Assembly: GCF_042681745.1 (NCBI RefSeq)
Contig: NZ_JBHUGF010000010.1
Coordinates: forward strand, 2,976,001 to 3,040,000
Length of the DNA stretch: 64,000 nt
Reading direction: 5' to 3'
Source: Saccharibacillus nicotianae
Lineage (GTDB): Bacteria; Bacillota; Bacilli; Paenibacillales; Paenibacillaceae
Position 1 is the stretch's first letter. Each line of letters begins with the position of its first letter. The translations under genes and the position numbers were made by a program. Shown here in pieces: positions 9,371 through 18,028 of the stretch. Below the pieces are notes generated by a model. That model saw only the letters and a program-made list of their open reading frames with translations, was not told the origin of the DNA and did not search any database.

Positions 9371-9422
9371 CTACAGTGCAATATACACTGGAATCATTAT
9401 ACGGTAAGATACAACTGGATCA

Positions 9423-9444
9423 CTCTATATTCCTAAATATAGAG
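9423..9444. repeat. Perfect 9-bp inverted repeat
   Basis: CTCTATATT and AATATAGAG separated by four bases, between the 41-codon gene and the hen1 leader. No T-tract follows, so it is more likely an RNA-stability hairpin or a protein site than a terminator. Confidence 0.5.
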
Positions 9445-9483
9445 GACAAGCGGTAATCTATAAGCATATGTATTCTAACAAGA

Positions 9484-9609
9484 TTAAAAATCTTGCGAGG
9501 TCCGATCAGAATGATAAGTCGTTATAATACGTATCCAATTGCGCTGACTATGATAAAATTGTTCATCTGTCTTTAAATCAAATAGTGTCAAATTGGGATT
9601 ATAACTCAT
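9484..9609 (-). CDS. Small 41-residue protein upstream of the RNA-repair operon
   Basis: Short leftward gene beginning MSYNPNLTLFDLKTDEQ and ending in DRTSQDF. The ATG has a near-perfect ribosome binding site (AAAAAGGAGGTCAC, 7-base spacing), and a promoter-like pair TTGACA/TATGAT with 18-base spacing lies about 90 bases upstream. The product is soluble, rich in aromatic and charged residues, with no transmembrane or cysteine motif. The stop codon sits in a perfect palindrome CAAGATT/AATCTTG. I do not recognise it. With the leader hairpin downstream it could be the first gene of the hen1 operon or an independent small protein. Confidence 0.6.
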   Translation of the reverse strand: MSYNPNLTLFDLKTDEQFYHSQRNWIRIITTYHSDRTSQDF

Positions 9610-9698
9610 CTTCTCGTGACCTCCTTTTTCTTATATATTGGTATTTCTACATAGTTGATGTATCCAATCAGGCAAACTTTTCTGTCTGAATTGTGACC

Positions 9699-9728
9699 AT
9701 CATATAACGTTTTTCCAGACACTGTCAA
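9699..9728 (-). promoter_or_regulatory. SigA-like promoter for the 41-codon gene
   Basis: Leftward TTGACA (9723-9728) and TATGAT (9699-9704), 18 bases apart. The expected start of transcription is about 80 bases before the small gene's ATG. Confidence 0.5.
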
Positions 9729-9744
9729 CACTATCGTGAATACG

Positions 9745-9969
9745 TCATCCTAGCGCATAAATAATAAACACTACAATATAAATCACAACCGCTACGCCAA
9801 AACTTCGAATCGCCCACTGTATTCGTTTCTTTTTACGCTCCATATAAGCTTGTATTTCAGCATCATCGTTACGCCTTCTAACACCGATTTCTCCAAATCC
9901 ACGACTGCTCAAAATAACTGCTAGTACCATAAACAATGTTCCAATCCATGCCAGTGTGTTAATCAACAA
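9745..9969 (-). CDS. Small two-helix membrane protein
   Basis: About 74 residues with two hydrophobic segments: an N-terminal one (INTLAWIGTLFMVLAVILSS) and a C-terminal one (FGVAVVIYIVVFIIYALG), joined by a basic and acidic cytoplasmic loop (VRRRNDD, ERKKKRIQW). The frame extends to a TTG at 9990, but TTG at 9969 has AAAGGA nine bases upstream and is preferred. No family recognised; no cysteine or catalytic motif. It is a monocistronic leftward gene between the acyl-CoA-dehydrogenase-like gene and the small 41-codon gene. Membrane location is the only supported statement. Confidence 0.65.
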   Translation of the reverse strand: MLINTLAWIGTLFMVLAVILSSRGFGEIGVRRRNDDAEIQAYMERKKKRIQWAIRSFGVAVVIYIVVFIIYALG

Positions 9970-10049
9970 AATATCTCGTCCTTTACGCAATTACGCTTTA
10001 TTTTTTTGAATACATCAATCGACTTTTTTTGATCTTACGTATACGCTAT

Positions 10050-11288
10050 TTATTGGGTAGTGATTTCTTTAGTCGCTTGTGAACGAATAGCACGTTGTGC
10101 TAATTGAGTGATCGTGACATCATCCATTGGCGGGTTATGCAGACCAAAGCGTACATCACGATATAATCGTTGTAGTGGATGGCTCATTGCTAGACTATGA
10201 GCGCCAACAATACGCATCGCTTGATCGGTAACAGAGATTGCTGCTTGAATAGCTACTGTTTTGACTGCTGCAATATCAGGACTATTCCAGTTCTGGTAAT
10301 CGGACAATGATCCTTTTCCAGCAGACAGTACATGCTGTTGTTCGATATCCCAACGGTTAGCTACAGCATACATAAAATGACGTGCTGTTGTAAGTTCCAG
10401 CTCTAATTGCCCTAATTTCTGCTGAATATGAGGCAAATGAATAATCGGTTCATTTACACTATTCGGTTGATACGTTGATGCAAAATCAAGCGCATGTTGT
10501 CGTGCTGCTATCGCTATTCCCAGATAACTAGCAGGAATATTCATCATATACGCACTCAATTCCCATTTACGTGGTTGATCCGGCGTTATATTGGGACGGA
10601 TACCGACACAAGCTTTGGCGGGTAACATCACATTTTCCAATACTAAATTATGACTGGCCGTTCCGCGCATCCCTACCATATCCCAGACAGGGTCTATAGA
10701 TACCCCTTCTACTGTACGTGGAATAAGAAAATCAGCTACATTACCATCCGGTTCAAGTGTTACTGAGATCAGGAAATAATCGAGCATTGGCGACATCGTT
10801 GTAAACGATTTTCTACCATTCAGTATATAACTCTCTCCTGAACGAGTCGCTTTGGTCTGTGGTTTACCTCCACGCGAAGGACTACCTGTTGCCGCTTCCG
10901 AATCCGCACGATTGATCAATGCTCCATGTTCAACGACATCACGACAAAGATCAGTAAAAACAGCTTCATCCCATGTACGGCTTTGCGCTAGATTAAACAT
11001 TGAAATATGATGCCAGCCTATCGCTATCGCTGTCGGTGCATCCACTTGAGCGATCCGTTCCTGACAAAGCAGAAAGTCTGTCAGCGAGATGGCTTTACCG
11101 CCATATTCTTGAGGAACTGAAAACGTATGATAATTAGCATCTTTGAGCGCTTGAATTAGCTCTGTATTTAAATGATTATGTTCATCTGCTTCTACAGCTC
11201 CATCTGCATAACGATCGGCTATATCTCCGATCCATTGTACCAACTCTTGTTGCTCCGCAGTCACTGCAAAATAATTCTGTATATTCAT
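10050..11288 (-). CDS. Acyl-CoA dehydrogenase-family flavoprotein
   Basis: Predicted 412-residue FAD or FMN enzyme with the three-part acyl-CoA dehydrogenase fold: N-terminal helical part (residues 1-120), middle beta part with NGRKSFTTMSPMLDYFLIS and WDMVGMRGTASHNLVLENV, and C-terminal helical part containing AAISVTDQAMRIVGAHS. The usual catalytic glutamate region is not obvious, and the sequence resembles the monooxygenase-like branch (SfnC/DszC-type), often tied to sulfur-compound use or unusual substrates; that is inference. Start ATG has GAGGTG upstream. It follows the AraC gene by 27 bases on the same strand and is probably co-transcribed with it. Confidence 0.75.
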   Translation of the reverse strand: MNIQNYFAVTAEQQELVQWIGDIADRYADGAVEADEHNHLNTELIQALKDANYHTFSVPQEYGGKAISLTDFLLCQERIAQVDAPTAIAIGWHHISMFNLAQSRTWDEAVFTDLCRDVVEHGALINRADSEAATGSPSRGGKPQTKATRSGESYILNGRKSFTTMSPMLDYFLISVTLEPDGNVADFLIPRTVEGVSIDPVWDMVGMRGTASHNLVLENVMLPAKACVGIRPNITPDQPRKWELSAYMMNIPASYLGIAIAARQHALDFASTYQPNSVNEPIIHLPHIQQKLGQLELELTTARHFMYAVANRWDIEQQHVLSAGKGSLSDYQNWNSPDIAAVKTVAIQAAISVTDQAMRIVGAHSLAMSHPLQRLYRDVRFGLHNPPMDDVTITQLAQRAIRSQATKEITTQ

Positions 11289-11315
11289 CGATAAGCACCT
11301 CGGTTTCAGATTGTA

Positions 11316-12197
11316 TTATTCTACATTTGCAAATGATGCCCGTATTTCGGTAGGCGAACCATTACGGTATTTTTTGAAAGTTCGACTAAAATACGAAATA
11401 TCGTTATACCCAGAAGCCATCGCAATCTCAGCTACCGTCATACTGCTATTAAGCAATAAATATTCCGCTCGATTGATACGTACACGATTGATATATTCGG
11501 TCACTGTGCGATTGGTCAATTCGTGAAAAAGACGGCTGAAATGAAAACGGCTCAACCCTGCCATCTGCGCCAGTTGCTCTACAGGAATCTCTTCTGCATA
11601 ATGCTGTTCGATATATTGCAAAATAGGCGTAAATCGCTCCAAGTTTTTGATTCGACTATGATGATTTTGCCAGTTAGAATCATCGATTACATAATGACGT
11701 ACAAGCATCGTAAGCAAGCGATACATATTGGATTTGATCGATAATTCATACCCCAAATGACGTGTTTTGAATTCATCTACAATCTCGTTCATACAACGTT
11801 CAAGCGCATCATCTGCTGTGATATAACTTTGAAACAGTAACCGATTCTGTGTCATCGGAGTAATAAATTTGGTCTCGACTGCATCTTGAGACAGACTTTG
11901 CAATGAAGATAGGTCAGCAATAAGCGCATAATAGACCAGATGATTACATAGACTTATCCCATGATGAAGATCATTACTATTCAACACAATAATATCTCCT
12001 GCATGGACATGAATCGGTACTGAATTACATTCTATAATTGCTTCGCCTTCTTCAAAATACAGAAATTCCATATGAGGATGCCAGTGGTGCGGGAATAGAA
12101 TCTGTCCGTACTCTGAAGAATGGCAAAAGTTCATTTTGATAGGAAAATAAGGATCAGGCATATTCATCGGTTCTTGCAAATCTACAGGCCAGTTCAT
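11316..12197 (-). CDS. AraC-family transcriptional regulator with cupin sensor
   Basis: 293 residues. The N-terminal cupin domain (about 20-110) contains FPHHWHPHMEFLYFEEGEA, a typical sugar-sensor beta-barrel; the C-terminal AraC DNA-binding domain (about 190-290) has two helix-turn-helix units, AQMAGLSRFHFSRLFHE and AEIAMASGYNDISYFSRTFKKY. Start ATG has AAAGGAG at good spacing. It is divergent from the Gfo/Idh-isomerase operon across a 248-base gap and co-directional with the flavoprotein gene, so it probably controls one or both. The ligand is unknown. Confidence 0.88.
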   Translation of the reverse strand: MNWPVDLQEPMNMPDPYFPIKMNFCHSSEYGQILFPHHWHPHMEFLYFEEGEAIIECNSVPIHVHAGDIIVLNSNDLHHGISLCNHLVYYALIADLSSLQSLSQDAVETKFITPMTQNRLLFQSYITADDALERCMNEIVDEFKTRHLGYELSIKSNMYRLLTMLVRHYVIDDSNWQNHHSRIKNLERFTPILQYIEQHYAEEIPVEQLAQMAGLSRFHFSRLFHELTNRTVTEYINRVRINRAEYLLLNSSMTVAEIAMASGYNDISYFSRTFKKYRNGSPTEIRASFANVE

Positions 12198-12445
12198 AAA
12201 GGTACTCCTTTACCAGCAACATGTACTTTTTTGTTCCTTTTCTTTCTCTATTGTATCATTTCAAATCGCACAATAGTACAAACAAACCGCACACCGCTTC
12301 ATGACCATCGTAGCAAGACATTATATAATTTCAACAGAGCAGTACTTTTCCAAAGAAATACATATAGGTATATGATTACATTCCCATGATTTACCCTAAT
12401 TCATGTGTACTTTGCTTGAAGTAAAGACACTAAAGGAGACTATGT

Positions 12446-13507
12446 ATGACAACCAAAATTGGTATAGGTGTAATCGGTGTTGGCAGTATTTCAGAATTTC
12501 ATTTAAAACCGTATAACAATCATCCAGATGTACAGATTATTGGTGTCTGTGACCTTAATACAGAACGTGCACAGACGGTAGCTAAGCAATATGAAGGCGC
12601 AATCGCGTATACCGATTATCAAGAACTTCTAGCGAATCCAGATATTGATGCGGTTAGTATCTGTACATGGAATAACAGTCATGCCGAGATTAGTATCGCG
12701 GCACTTCAAGCAGGCAAGCATGTATTGGTAGAGAAACCTCTTTGCCGTACTGTAGAAGAAGCAGAACAAGTACAAGCGGCTGTCCAAGCGACAGGCAAAT
12801 TATTGCAAGTTGGATTTGTACGTCGCTATGATTCCAATGCACAGATGTTGAACCAATTTAGTCAACAAGGAGACTTCGGTAATATTTATTATGCTAAAGC
12901 TTCTTATATTCGTCGTCTTGGTAATCCGGGCGGTTGGTTCAGCGATATCAAGCGTTCTGGTGGTGGGCCATTAATCGATATTGGTGTTCATGCCATCGAT
13001 CTATGCTGGTATCTCATGGGTAGACCTGAACCGTTATCTGTAAGCGGTAATACGTATCATGAGCTAGGTAATCGAGCCAATGTACAACATTTATCCCGTT
13101 ACCAAGCCGCTGATTACGATGCCACTCAAAATGATGTAGAAGATATGGCAAATGCGATGATTCGTTTCAAAAATGGAGCTTCACTAATCGTAGATGTAAG
13201 CTTTAGTCTGCATGCCAAGCAAAATGAAGGCATGATCAAATTGTATGGAACAAAAGGTGGATTTGAAGTTGATCCAGCTATTCATATCACAACAGAAAAG
13301 TATAATACTGTACTGAATATTGAACCGCAAACCGATCATAAAGATTTTCAATTTGAGCAAGCTTTTGATAATGAAATCAAGCACTTTATCGATTGTATTC
13401 AGACAGGCAAGCAACCGCTAAGCCCTGTTGAAGATGGGGTGCAGATGATGCGTATGCTAACTGCAATCTATGAATCTGCTAAGCTCGGCAAGGAGGTCAT
13501 ATTATGA
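12446..13507 (+). CDS. Gfo/Idh/MocA-family sugar oxidoreductase
   Basis: NAD(P)-dependent oxidoreductase acting on a sugar, sugar acid or inositol-like substrate in the cytoplasm. The Rossmann motif is GVIGVGSISEFH, the family lysine lies in VLVEKPLCRT, and the catalytic His/Asp segment is GGGPLIDIGVHAIDLCWYL. 353 residues, normal length. Start ATG has AAAGGAG upstream. The stop overlaps the next ATG (ATGA), so it is translationally coupled to two TIM-barrel isomerase genes. Such trios commonly oxidise and isomerise rare sugars; the exact substrate is not visible. Confidence 0.88.
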   Translation: MTTKIGIGVIGVGSISEFHLKPYNNHPDVQIIGVCDLNTERAQTVAKQYEGAIAYTDYQELLANPDIDAVSICTWNNSHAEISIAALQAGKHVLVEKPLCRTVEEAEQVQAAVQATGKLLQVGFVRRYDSNAQMLNQFSQQGDFGNIYYAKASYIRRLGNPGGWFSDIKRSGGGPLIDIGVHAIDLCWYLMGRPEPLSVSGNTYHELGNRANVQHLSRYQAADYDATQNDVEDMANAMIRFKNGASLIVDVSFSLHAKQNEGMIKLYGTKGGFEVDPAIHITTEKYNTVLNIEPQTDHKDFQFEQAFDNEIKHFIDCIQTGKQPLSPVEDGVQMMRMLTAIYESAKLGKEVIL

Positions 13508-14361
13508 AGCTCGGACTGAGCACGTATAGTCTGCATGGACAATTAAGTTCGGGTGCGATGAGCGTACCGGATGTGATTGACTTTGCGGCAGATCACGGAG
13601 CTGTTCATGTAGAGATTGTTCCTCTTAGCTACAATCTGACAGAACAGCCTGAACTGATCGAACAGATTGTCACTCGCGCTCGTGAACGTGGGATTGAAAT
13701 CTCCAATTATGCAATCGGTGCTAATTTTTTAACAGAAAATGATGAAGAGTACGAGAAAGAAATCCAGCGTGTGATGGATGAAGTGACTATCGCTCATCAA
13801 TTAGGGGTTACATTAATGCGCCATGATGTCGCTTCATCAACAGACGTATCGATCCAACATTTCAATCAACAATTGAACCGTCTCGCTTCGGCTTGTCGGC
13901 GTATTGCAGATCATGCACAGCAATATGGCATCACAACCAGTGTCGAAAATCATGGTTTTTTTATTCAACATGCAGATCGTGTACAGACGCTTATTCAGAC
14001 TGTTGATCGTCCGAATTACAAAACAACACTCGATATCGGTAACTTTCTTTGTGCTGATGAAAACCCGATAGCTGCTGTTGCTCAAAATTTGCCTTATGCA
14101 TCAATGGTTCATATCAAAGACTTCTATATTCGTCCTGGGTATCGCCCTCCCGGTGAAGGTTGGTTTACCAGTACAGCAGGACAATTTCTACGTGGAGCGA
14201 TTATCGGTCAAGGTGATATCGATATGTGGGAAGTACTACGTCTTGTGAAACATTCTGGATATGATGGATATCTTTCTGTCGAATTTGAAGGTATGGAAAA
14301 TGACTTGCTTGGTGCGCGGATAGGACTTGCCAATGTACAAAGAATATGGGACGAGGTGTAA
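13504..14361 (+). CDS. Sugar phosphate isomerase/epimerase (TIM barrel)
   Basis: 285 residues of the xylose-isomerase-like TIM-barrel family (AP-endonuclease 2 fold). Likely metal-binding residues lie in VHVEIVPLSY, TTSVENHGFF, TLDIGNF, SMVHIKDFYIR and GYLSVEFEG, one per beta strand as expected for a divalent metal-dependent isomerase. ATG overlaps the oxidoreductase stop by four bases; the preceding AAGGAGG inside that gene is its ribosome binding site. It probably works with the neighbouring oxidoreductase on the same sugar. The substrate is unknown. Confidence 0.85.
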   Translation: MKLGLSTYSLHGQLSSGAMSVPDVIDFAADHGAVHVEIVPLSYNLTEQPELIEQIVTRARERGIEISNYAIGANFLTENDEEYEKEIQRVMDEVTIAHQLGVTLMRHDVASSTDVSIQHFNQQLNRLASACRRIADHAQQYGITTSVENHGFFIQHADRVQTLIQTVDRPNYKTTLDIGNFLCADENPIAAVAQNLPYASMVHIKDFYIRPGYRPPGEGWFTSTAGQFLRGAIIGQGDIDMWEVLRLVKHSGYDGYLSVEFEGMENDLLGARIGLANVQRIWDEV

Positions 14362-14365
14362 GCAT

Positions 14366-15238
14366 ATGGTCACAACGTTAGGCAAAATTGGTGTTATTTC
14401 AGATAGCTTCGGTCTAGGCGTAAAAGCAGACTTGCAAAAAGCAAAAGAAGTCGGTGCAGACGGTGTGCAGATTTGGGCAACTCAAGGCGAAATGGAACCT
14501 GATCAACTTGATGCTACAGCGCGCGCCGAGCTCAAACAATATCTAGCCGAACTGGGACTGGAAGTCTCTGCGCTCTGTGCAGATTATGGTGGTCATGGAT
14601 TCCGTAATGAAGCAGATAATGTCTGGAAAATCGAAAAATCCAAAAAAGTCATGACACTGGCGCTTGAACTAGGCAGTCCGATTGTGACTACTCATATCGG
14701 TATTGTGCCTGAAGATGAGAACGATCCTATTTATAAAGTGATGCAATCTGCTTGTAATGAATTAGCCGCTTTTGCTTCTTCTCTTGGAGGGTATTTTGCA
14801 ATTGAGACAGGCCCTGAACCAGCATCGCGCCTCAAATCTTTTCTGGATTCGTTAGAAAGTAAAGGCGTTGCTGTCAATTATGATCCTGCTAATATGGTGA
14901 TGGTTACAGGCGATGATCCTGTGCAAGGTGTCTATACGTTACGTGACTACATCGTACATACTCATGTTAAAGACGGTACTCGTACGCGTGAAGTCAATCC
15001 TCATGATGTGTATGGTGATCTAAGCCACGAACAGATTGCTGCGATGAACGATGGCAGTATAGGATTCAGCGAAGTGCCACTTGGTGAAGGACAGGTTGAT
15101 TTTCCGGCTTATTTTGCTGCTTTACAGGATATTGGATATACCGGTTATCTGACGATCGAACGTGAAGTCGGTGACCAACCAGAGCAAGATATTCGGCAAG
15201 CTGTTGCGTTTATTAAGCAATACAAATCCACTCTTTAA
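14366..15238 (+). CDS. Second sugar phosphate isomerase/epimerase (TIM barrel)
   Basis: 290 residues, again xylose-isomerase-like TIM barrel. Metal-site segments are VTTHIGIV, AIETGPEPAS, VNYDPANMVM, VHTHVKDG and GYLTIEREVG. ATG at 14366 is preceded by GAGGTG; an in-frame upstream ATG at 14327 lies inside the previous gene and lacks a site. Three-gene operon with the oxidoreductase and the first isomerase; a strong hairpin terminator follows. The two isomerases are only distantly similar, so they probably catalyse different steps. Confidence 0.85.
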   Translation: MVTTLGKIGVISDSFGLGVKADLQKAKEVGADGVQIWATQGEMEPDQLDATARAELKQYLAELGLEVSALCADYGGHGFRNEADNVWKIEKSKKVMTLALELGSPIVTTHIGIVPEDENDPIYKVMQSACNELAAFASSLGGYFAIETGPEPASRLKSFLDSLESKGVAVNYDPANMVMVTGDDPVQGVYTLRDYIVHTHVKDGTRTREVNPHDVYGDLSHEQIAAMNDGSIGFSEVPLGEGQVDFPAYFAALQDIGYTGYLTIEREVGDQPEQDIRQAVAFIKQYKSTL

Positions 15239-15262
15239 TCATGCTTGATTAGGGTAAATAGT

Positions 15263-15352
15263 AAGCCTTTAAATGATCACTTCTACCTTGATGTATAGAC
15301 GAGTATACGATGTCTATATAGAGTAGCAGAGTGATCTTTTGAAGGCTTTTTT
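15263..15352. terminator. Long bidirectional terminator
   Basis: Outer arms AAGCCTTTaAATGATCAC and GTGATCTTTTGAAGGCTT with T-run after and partly self-paired middle (TATAGACgag/gatgTCTATA). Lies between the convergent isomerase operon and the regulator gene. Confidence 0.8.
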
Positions 15353-15359
15353 CATTGGA

Positions 15360-16466
15360 TTAGATTGACTGTTGTATATTCAGACTGACTTCCACTACTT
15401 TATGTTGTGGTTCGTAATTTCCTTTGATCTGCGCGTGTACTAATTCTACCGCCAGCCTCGCAATTGTCCGTTCATCTTGTTTCAAATAACCGACTCCCGG
15501 CAATTCAGGATCATCAAAAGAAATCAATTCTACGGTCTCTGTCTTTTTCAATTCGACTAATGACGCATATGTCAATTTGGCTGCTTCTGCGCTCAATGCC
15601 AGCACTGCGGTAACTTGTGGATGATGAGTGATGAAATGGGTAACATATTCTTTTCCCTGCTGATTACGCAAAATATCAAGCGGAATATGACACCACAAAT
15701 TTTTATCAATCGAGATCTGATGATCGATATAAGCTTTTTCAAAACCAACTGTACGATCTTCAATCACTGTATTCGTACGATCCGGTGAAATTAAAGCAAT
15801 ATGGCGGTGCTGTTTGCTTAACAGATACACGATCGCTTCATAGGCTGCGCTCAAATTGTTCGAAGTGATCCGAAATGTCTCGATATTGCGTAGATACCGA
15901 TCCATAAATACAAACGGAAATTTATCCAGCGATAACCGTAATAACGATTCATTATATTTCTCATCTTCTGTTGGAAATACGATCATCCCCTGCGCCCCGA
16001 TCGACAGCAAGCGATCAATCGCTTCGCTCTCATTGTTAGAAGATTCGCGTGTAATATGAAGAATCAGTTGATAACCCAATTGACCTGCATAATACTCGCT
16101 ATAATCAATCATTTTCTGGATAACATTGGTTTTCATCGTTGGAATAATAAGCCCGATCAGTGGTAGATTGACCACAGGAACACTTGATAATATTCGTGTC
16201 TGAGTTCCATATATCGAGTCCGATTGGCTTGGATGATTACACTCTTGCTCTTTCCAGCATACAAACGTACCTTTCCCCTGAACACGTATGACCAACCCTT
16301 CTTCTGCAAGACCTATCAAAGCATTTTTCACTGTAATTTTACTCACTTGATATTCATCCATCATTTCTTGTTCTGAAGGTACACGATCTTTGTAACGTAA
16401 TTCACCTGAAATGATTTTCTCTTTAATCTGCTGTTTGATCTGCTTATACAGCGGTAGTTTTTTCAT
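15360..16466 (-). CDS. GntR-type DNA-binding/LacI-type sensor regulator (AraR-like)
   Basis: 368 residues. Residues 1-72 are a GntR winged helix (LYKQIKQQIKEKIISGE, SEQEMMDEYQVSKITVKNAL, VQGKGTFV); residues about 95-368 are a LacI/periplasmic-binding-like sugar sensor (LIGLIIPTMKTNVIQKMIDY, GMIVFPTED, FPFVFMDRYL, ELISFDDPELPGVGYL). This is the architecture of AraR, the arabinose repressor of Bacillus. It is divergent from the sugar ABC transporter and GH43 genes, and an AATGTA/TACATT palindrome lies between, so it very likely represses them until an arabinose- or xylose-type ligand binds. The identity of the inducer is inference. Confidence 0.88.
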   Translation of the reverse strand: MKKLPLYKQIKQQIKEKIISGELRYKDRVPSEQEMMDEYQVSKITVKNALIGLAEEGLVIRVQGKGTFVCWKEQECNHPSQSDSIYGTQTRILSSVPVVNLPLIGLIIPTMKTNVIQKMIDYSEYYAGQLGYQLILHITRESSNNESEAIDRLLSIGAQGMIVFPTEDEKYNESLLRLSLDKFPFVFMDRYLRNIETFRITSNNLSAAYEAIVYLLSKQHRHIALISPDRTNTVIEDRTVGFEKAYIDHQISIDKNLWCHIPLDILRNQQGKEYVTHFITHHPQVTAVLALSAEAAKLTYASLVELKKTETVELISFDDPELPGVGYLKQDERTIARLAVELVHAQIKGNYEPQHKVVEVSLNIQQSI

Positions 16467-16522
16467 TTTTTGTGTTCACCTCCAGCATGATTTTTTACCA
16501 TTTTTTATAGCATAACACTTTT

Positions 16523-16540
16523 AATGTAAACGTATACATT
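16523..16540. promoter_or_regulatory. Candidate operator of the GntR/LacI-type regulator
   Basis: AATGTAAACGTATACATT: perfect AATGTA/TACATT arms, resembling the AraR consensus ATTTGTACGTACAAAT. A related half-site AAACGTATAC lies at 16638-16647, nearer the solute-binding protein start. Confidence 0.6.
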
Positions 16541-16655
16541 TTGTTTGGAGCAGATTATAGCACAGAAATAATCGTTTTATGTAAAATATATTTTTACTAA
16601 ATTTATAACCAATTGAGTATATAAATCCTAAATCAGCAAACGTATACTACAGAAA

Positions 16656-16671
16656 TGAAGCGTTTACATTT
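16656..16671. promoter_or_regulatory. Cre-like or operator half-site
   Basis: TGAAGCGTTTACAT, just before the ribosome binding site of the solute-binding lipoprotein gene. It is one base short of the catabolite-responsive element consensus, so it may be a degenerate cre or another regulator site. Confidence 0.35.
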
Positions 16672-16689
16672 TGAATTTGGAGGTCATTT

Positions 16690-17988
16690 ATGAAAAAGTC
16701 AGGCTTATTACTCTCTTCTTTGCTACTGGTCACGACTCTTCTTTCTGCTTGTGGTAACTCTACCGATTCTTCTTCTGCTGCTGGTGGAAGTGGAAGCAAT
16801 GACAAAGTGACATTGACCGTAACTCACTATATGGTCGAAAAACCAAAAGTCGATACATTCAAAAAATTAACCGATCGTTTTACAGAATTGAATCCTAATA
16901 TTACGTTTGACGTACAAGTGATGCCTGTGGATAAATACAATGACAATATCAAAATGAAAGTCGCAGCAAGCGATGTACCTGATATTATTTTCGGTCGTCC
17001 ACAAGGTATGGTCGATATTACCAAAGCAGGTGCTTTTCTCGACCTTACCAACGAACCTTTTATTCAAAAAGTAAACAAAGACTATCTCCCTAACGTATCT
17101 TACGACGGTAAGGTGTACGGATTGCCTACCGATCTTATGACCAATGCAGTGATCTACAACAAAGATTTATTCAAAAAAGCAGGTGTTGAAGTTCCCAAAA
17201 CATACTCTGAACTGGTAAAAGTAGCTCAAACATTACAATCCAAAAATATCACTCCATTTGCCGCTTCATGGAAAGATGGCGCTTCGTATATGAGCTTTAT
17301 GTGGCCGGATATGTGGGGAACATTGCTCAAAGATAATCCAGATTATGCTGGTAAAGTGATGTCAGGCGAGACCACTTTTGCAGCGATTCCGGGTTACAAA
17401 GATTTCTTAGGACGTGTAAATACACTAAGTTCTTTCGCCAATAAAGATGCGGCTGATATTGATTATGATCGTTCACTTCAATACTTTGCACAAGGTAAAG
17501 CAGCGATGGATATTATGGGTAGCTTCGCTATTGGAACGATTCGCAATTATAGCCCTGACGGTAATTTCGGTGTGTTTATGTATCCGGCAACCGATACCCC
17601 TGAGAATAATGTAATGACTTATTCAACTGATGATACATGGATGATTGGCGCGCAATCCAAAAATCTAGATGCCGCTAAAAAATTCTTAACATTTATGGCT
17701 TCGGATGAAGGTGCTCAAATCTGGGCAGATGGCGTACAGACTTTAAGCGCGATTTCAGCAGATATCAAACCAGCCAAACAAGATCCAATCGCCGAAGAAT
17801 TTCAAACGATTTTCAAAACAGGCAAAGTGGTTAACAATCAGGTCAAACCACTATGGTATGGTCAATATGATGATACATGGCAAAAAGATTTAACGTTCTT
17901 CCTTGTCTCTGATCCTGCTACACGTAGCGTCGATGAATTGTTGCAAAAATTAGATGCTGACTTTGCTCGTATTAACAAAATGAATTAA
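16690..17988 (+). CDS. Sugar ABC transporter solute-binding lipoprotein
   Basis: 432 residues. A lipoprotein signal peptide with lipobox LSAC places the diacylated cysteine at residue 21; a Ser/Gly-rich tether follows. The rest is a family-1 extracellular binding protein (VPDIIFGRPQGMVDITKAG, YGLPTDLMTNAVIYNKDLFKKAG, SFMWPDMWGTL, GKAAMDIMGSFA). It captures a carbohydrate outside the membrane and hands it to the two permeases downstream. Ribosome binding site TTGGAGG. First gene of the transporter-GH43 operon, divergent from the regulator. Confidence 0.92.
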   Translation: MKKSGLLLSSLLLVTTLLSACGNSTDSSSAAGGSGSNDKVTLTVTHYMVEKPKVDTFKKLTDRFTELNPNITFDVQVMPVDKYNDNIKMKVAASDVPDIIFGRPQGMVDITKAGAFLDLTNEPFIQKVNKDYLPNVSYDGKVYGLPTDLMTNAVIYNKDLFKKAGVEVPKTYSELVKVAQTLQSKNITPFAASWKDGASYMSFMWPDMWGTLLKDNPDYAGKVMSGETTFAAIPGYKDFLGRVNTLSSFANKDAADIDYDRSLQYFAQGKAAMDIMGSFAIGTIRNYSPDGNFGVFMYPATDTPENNVMTYSTDDTWMIGAQSKNLDAAKKFLTFMASDEGAQIWADGVQTLSAISADIKPAKQDPIAEEFQTIFKTGKVVNNQVKPLWYGQYDDTWQKDLTFFLVSDPATRSVDELLQKLDADFARINKMN

Positions 17989-18028
17989 TGTTATCTCTTT
18001 TATTCTAACTATATGTGGTGGTGATCTC

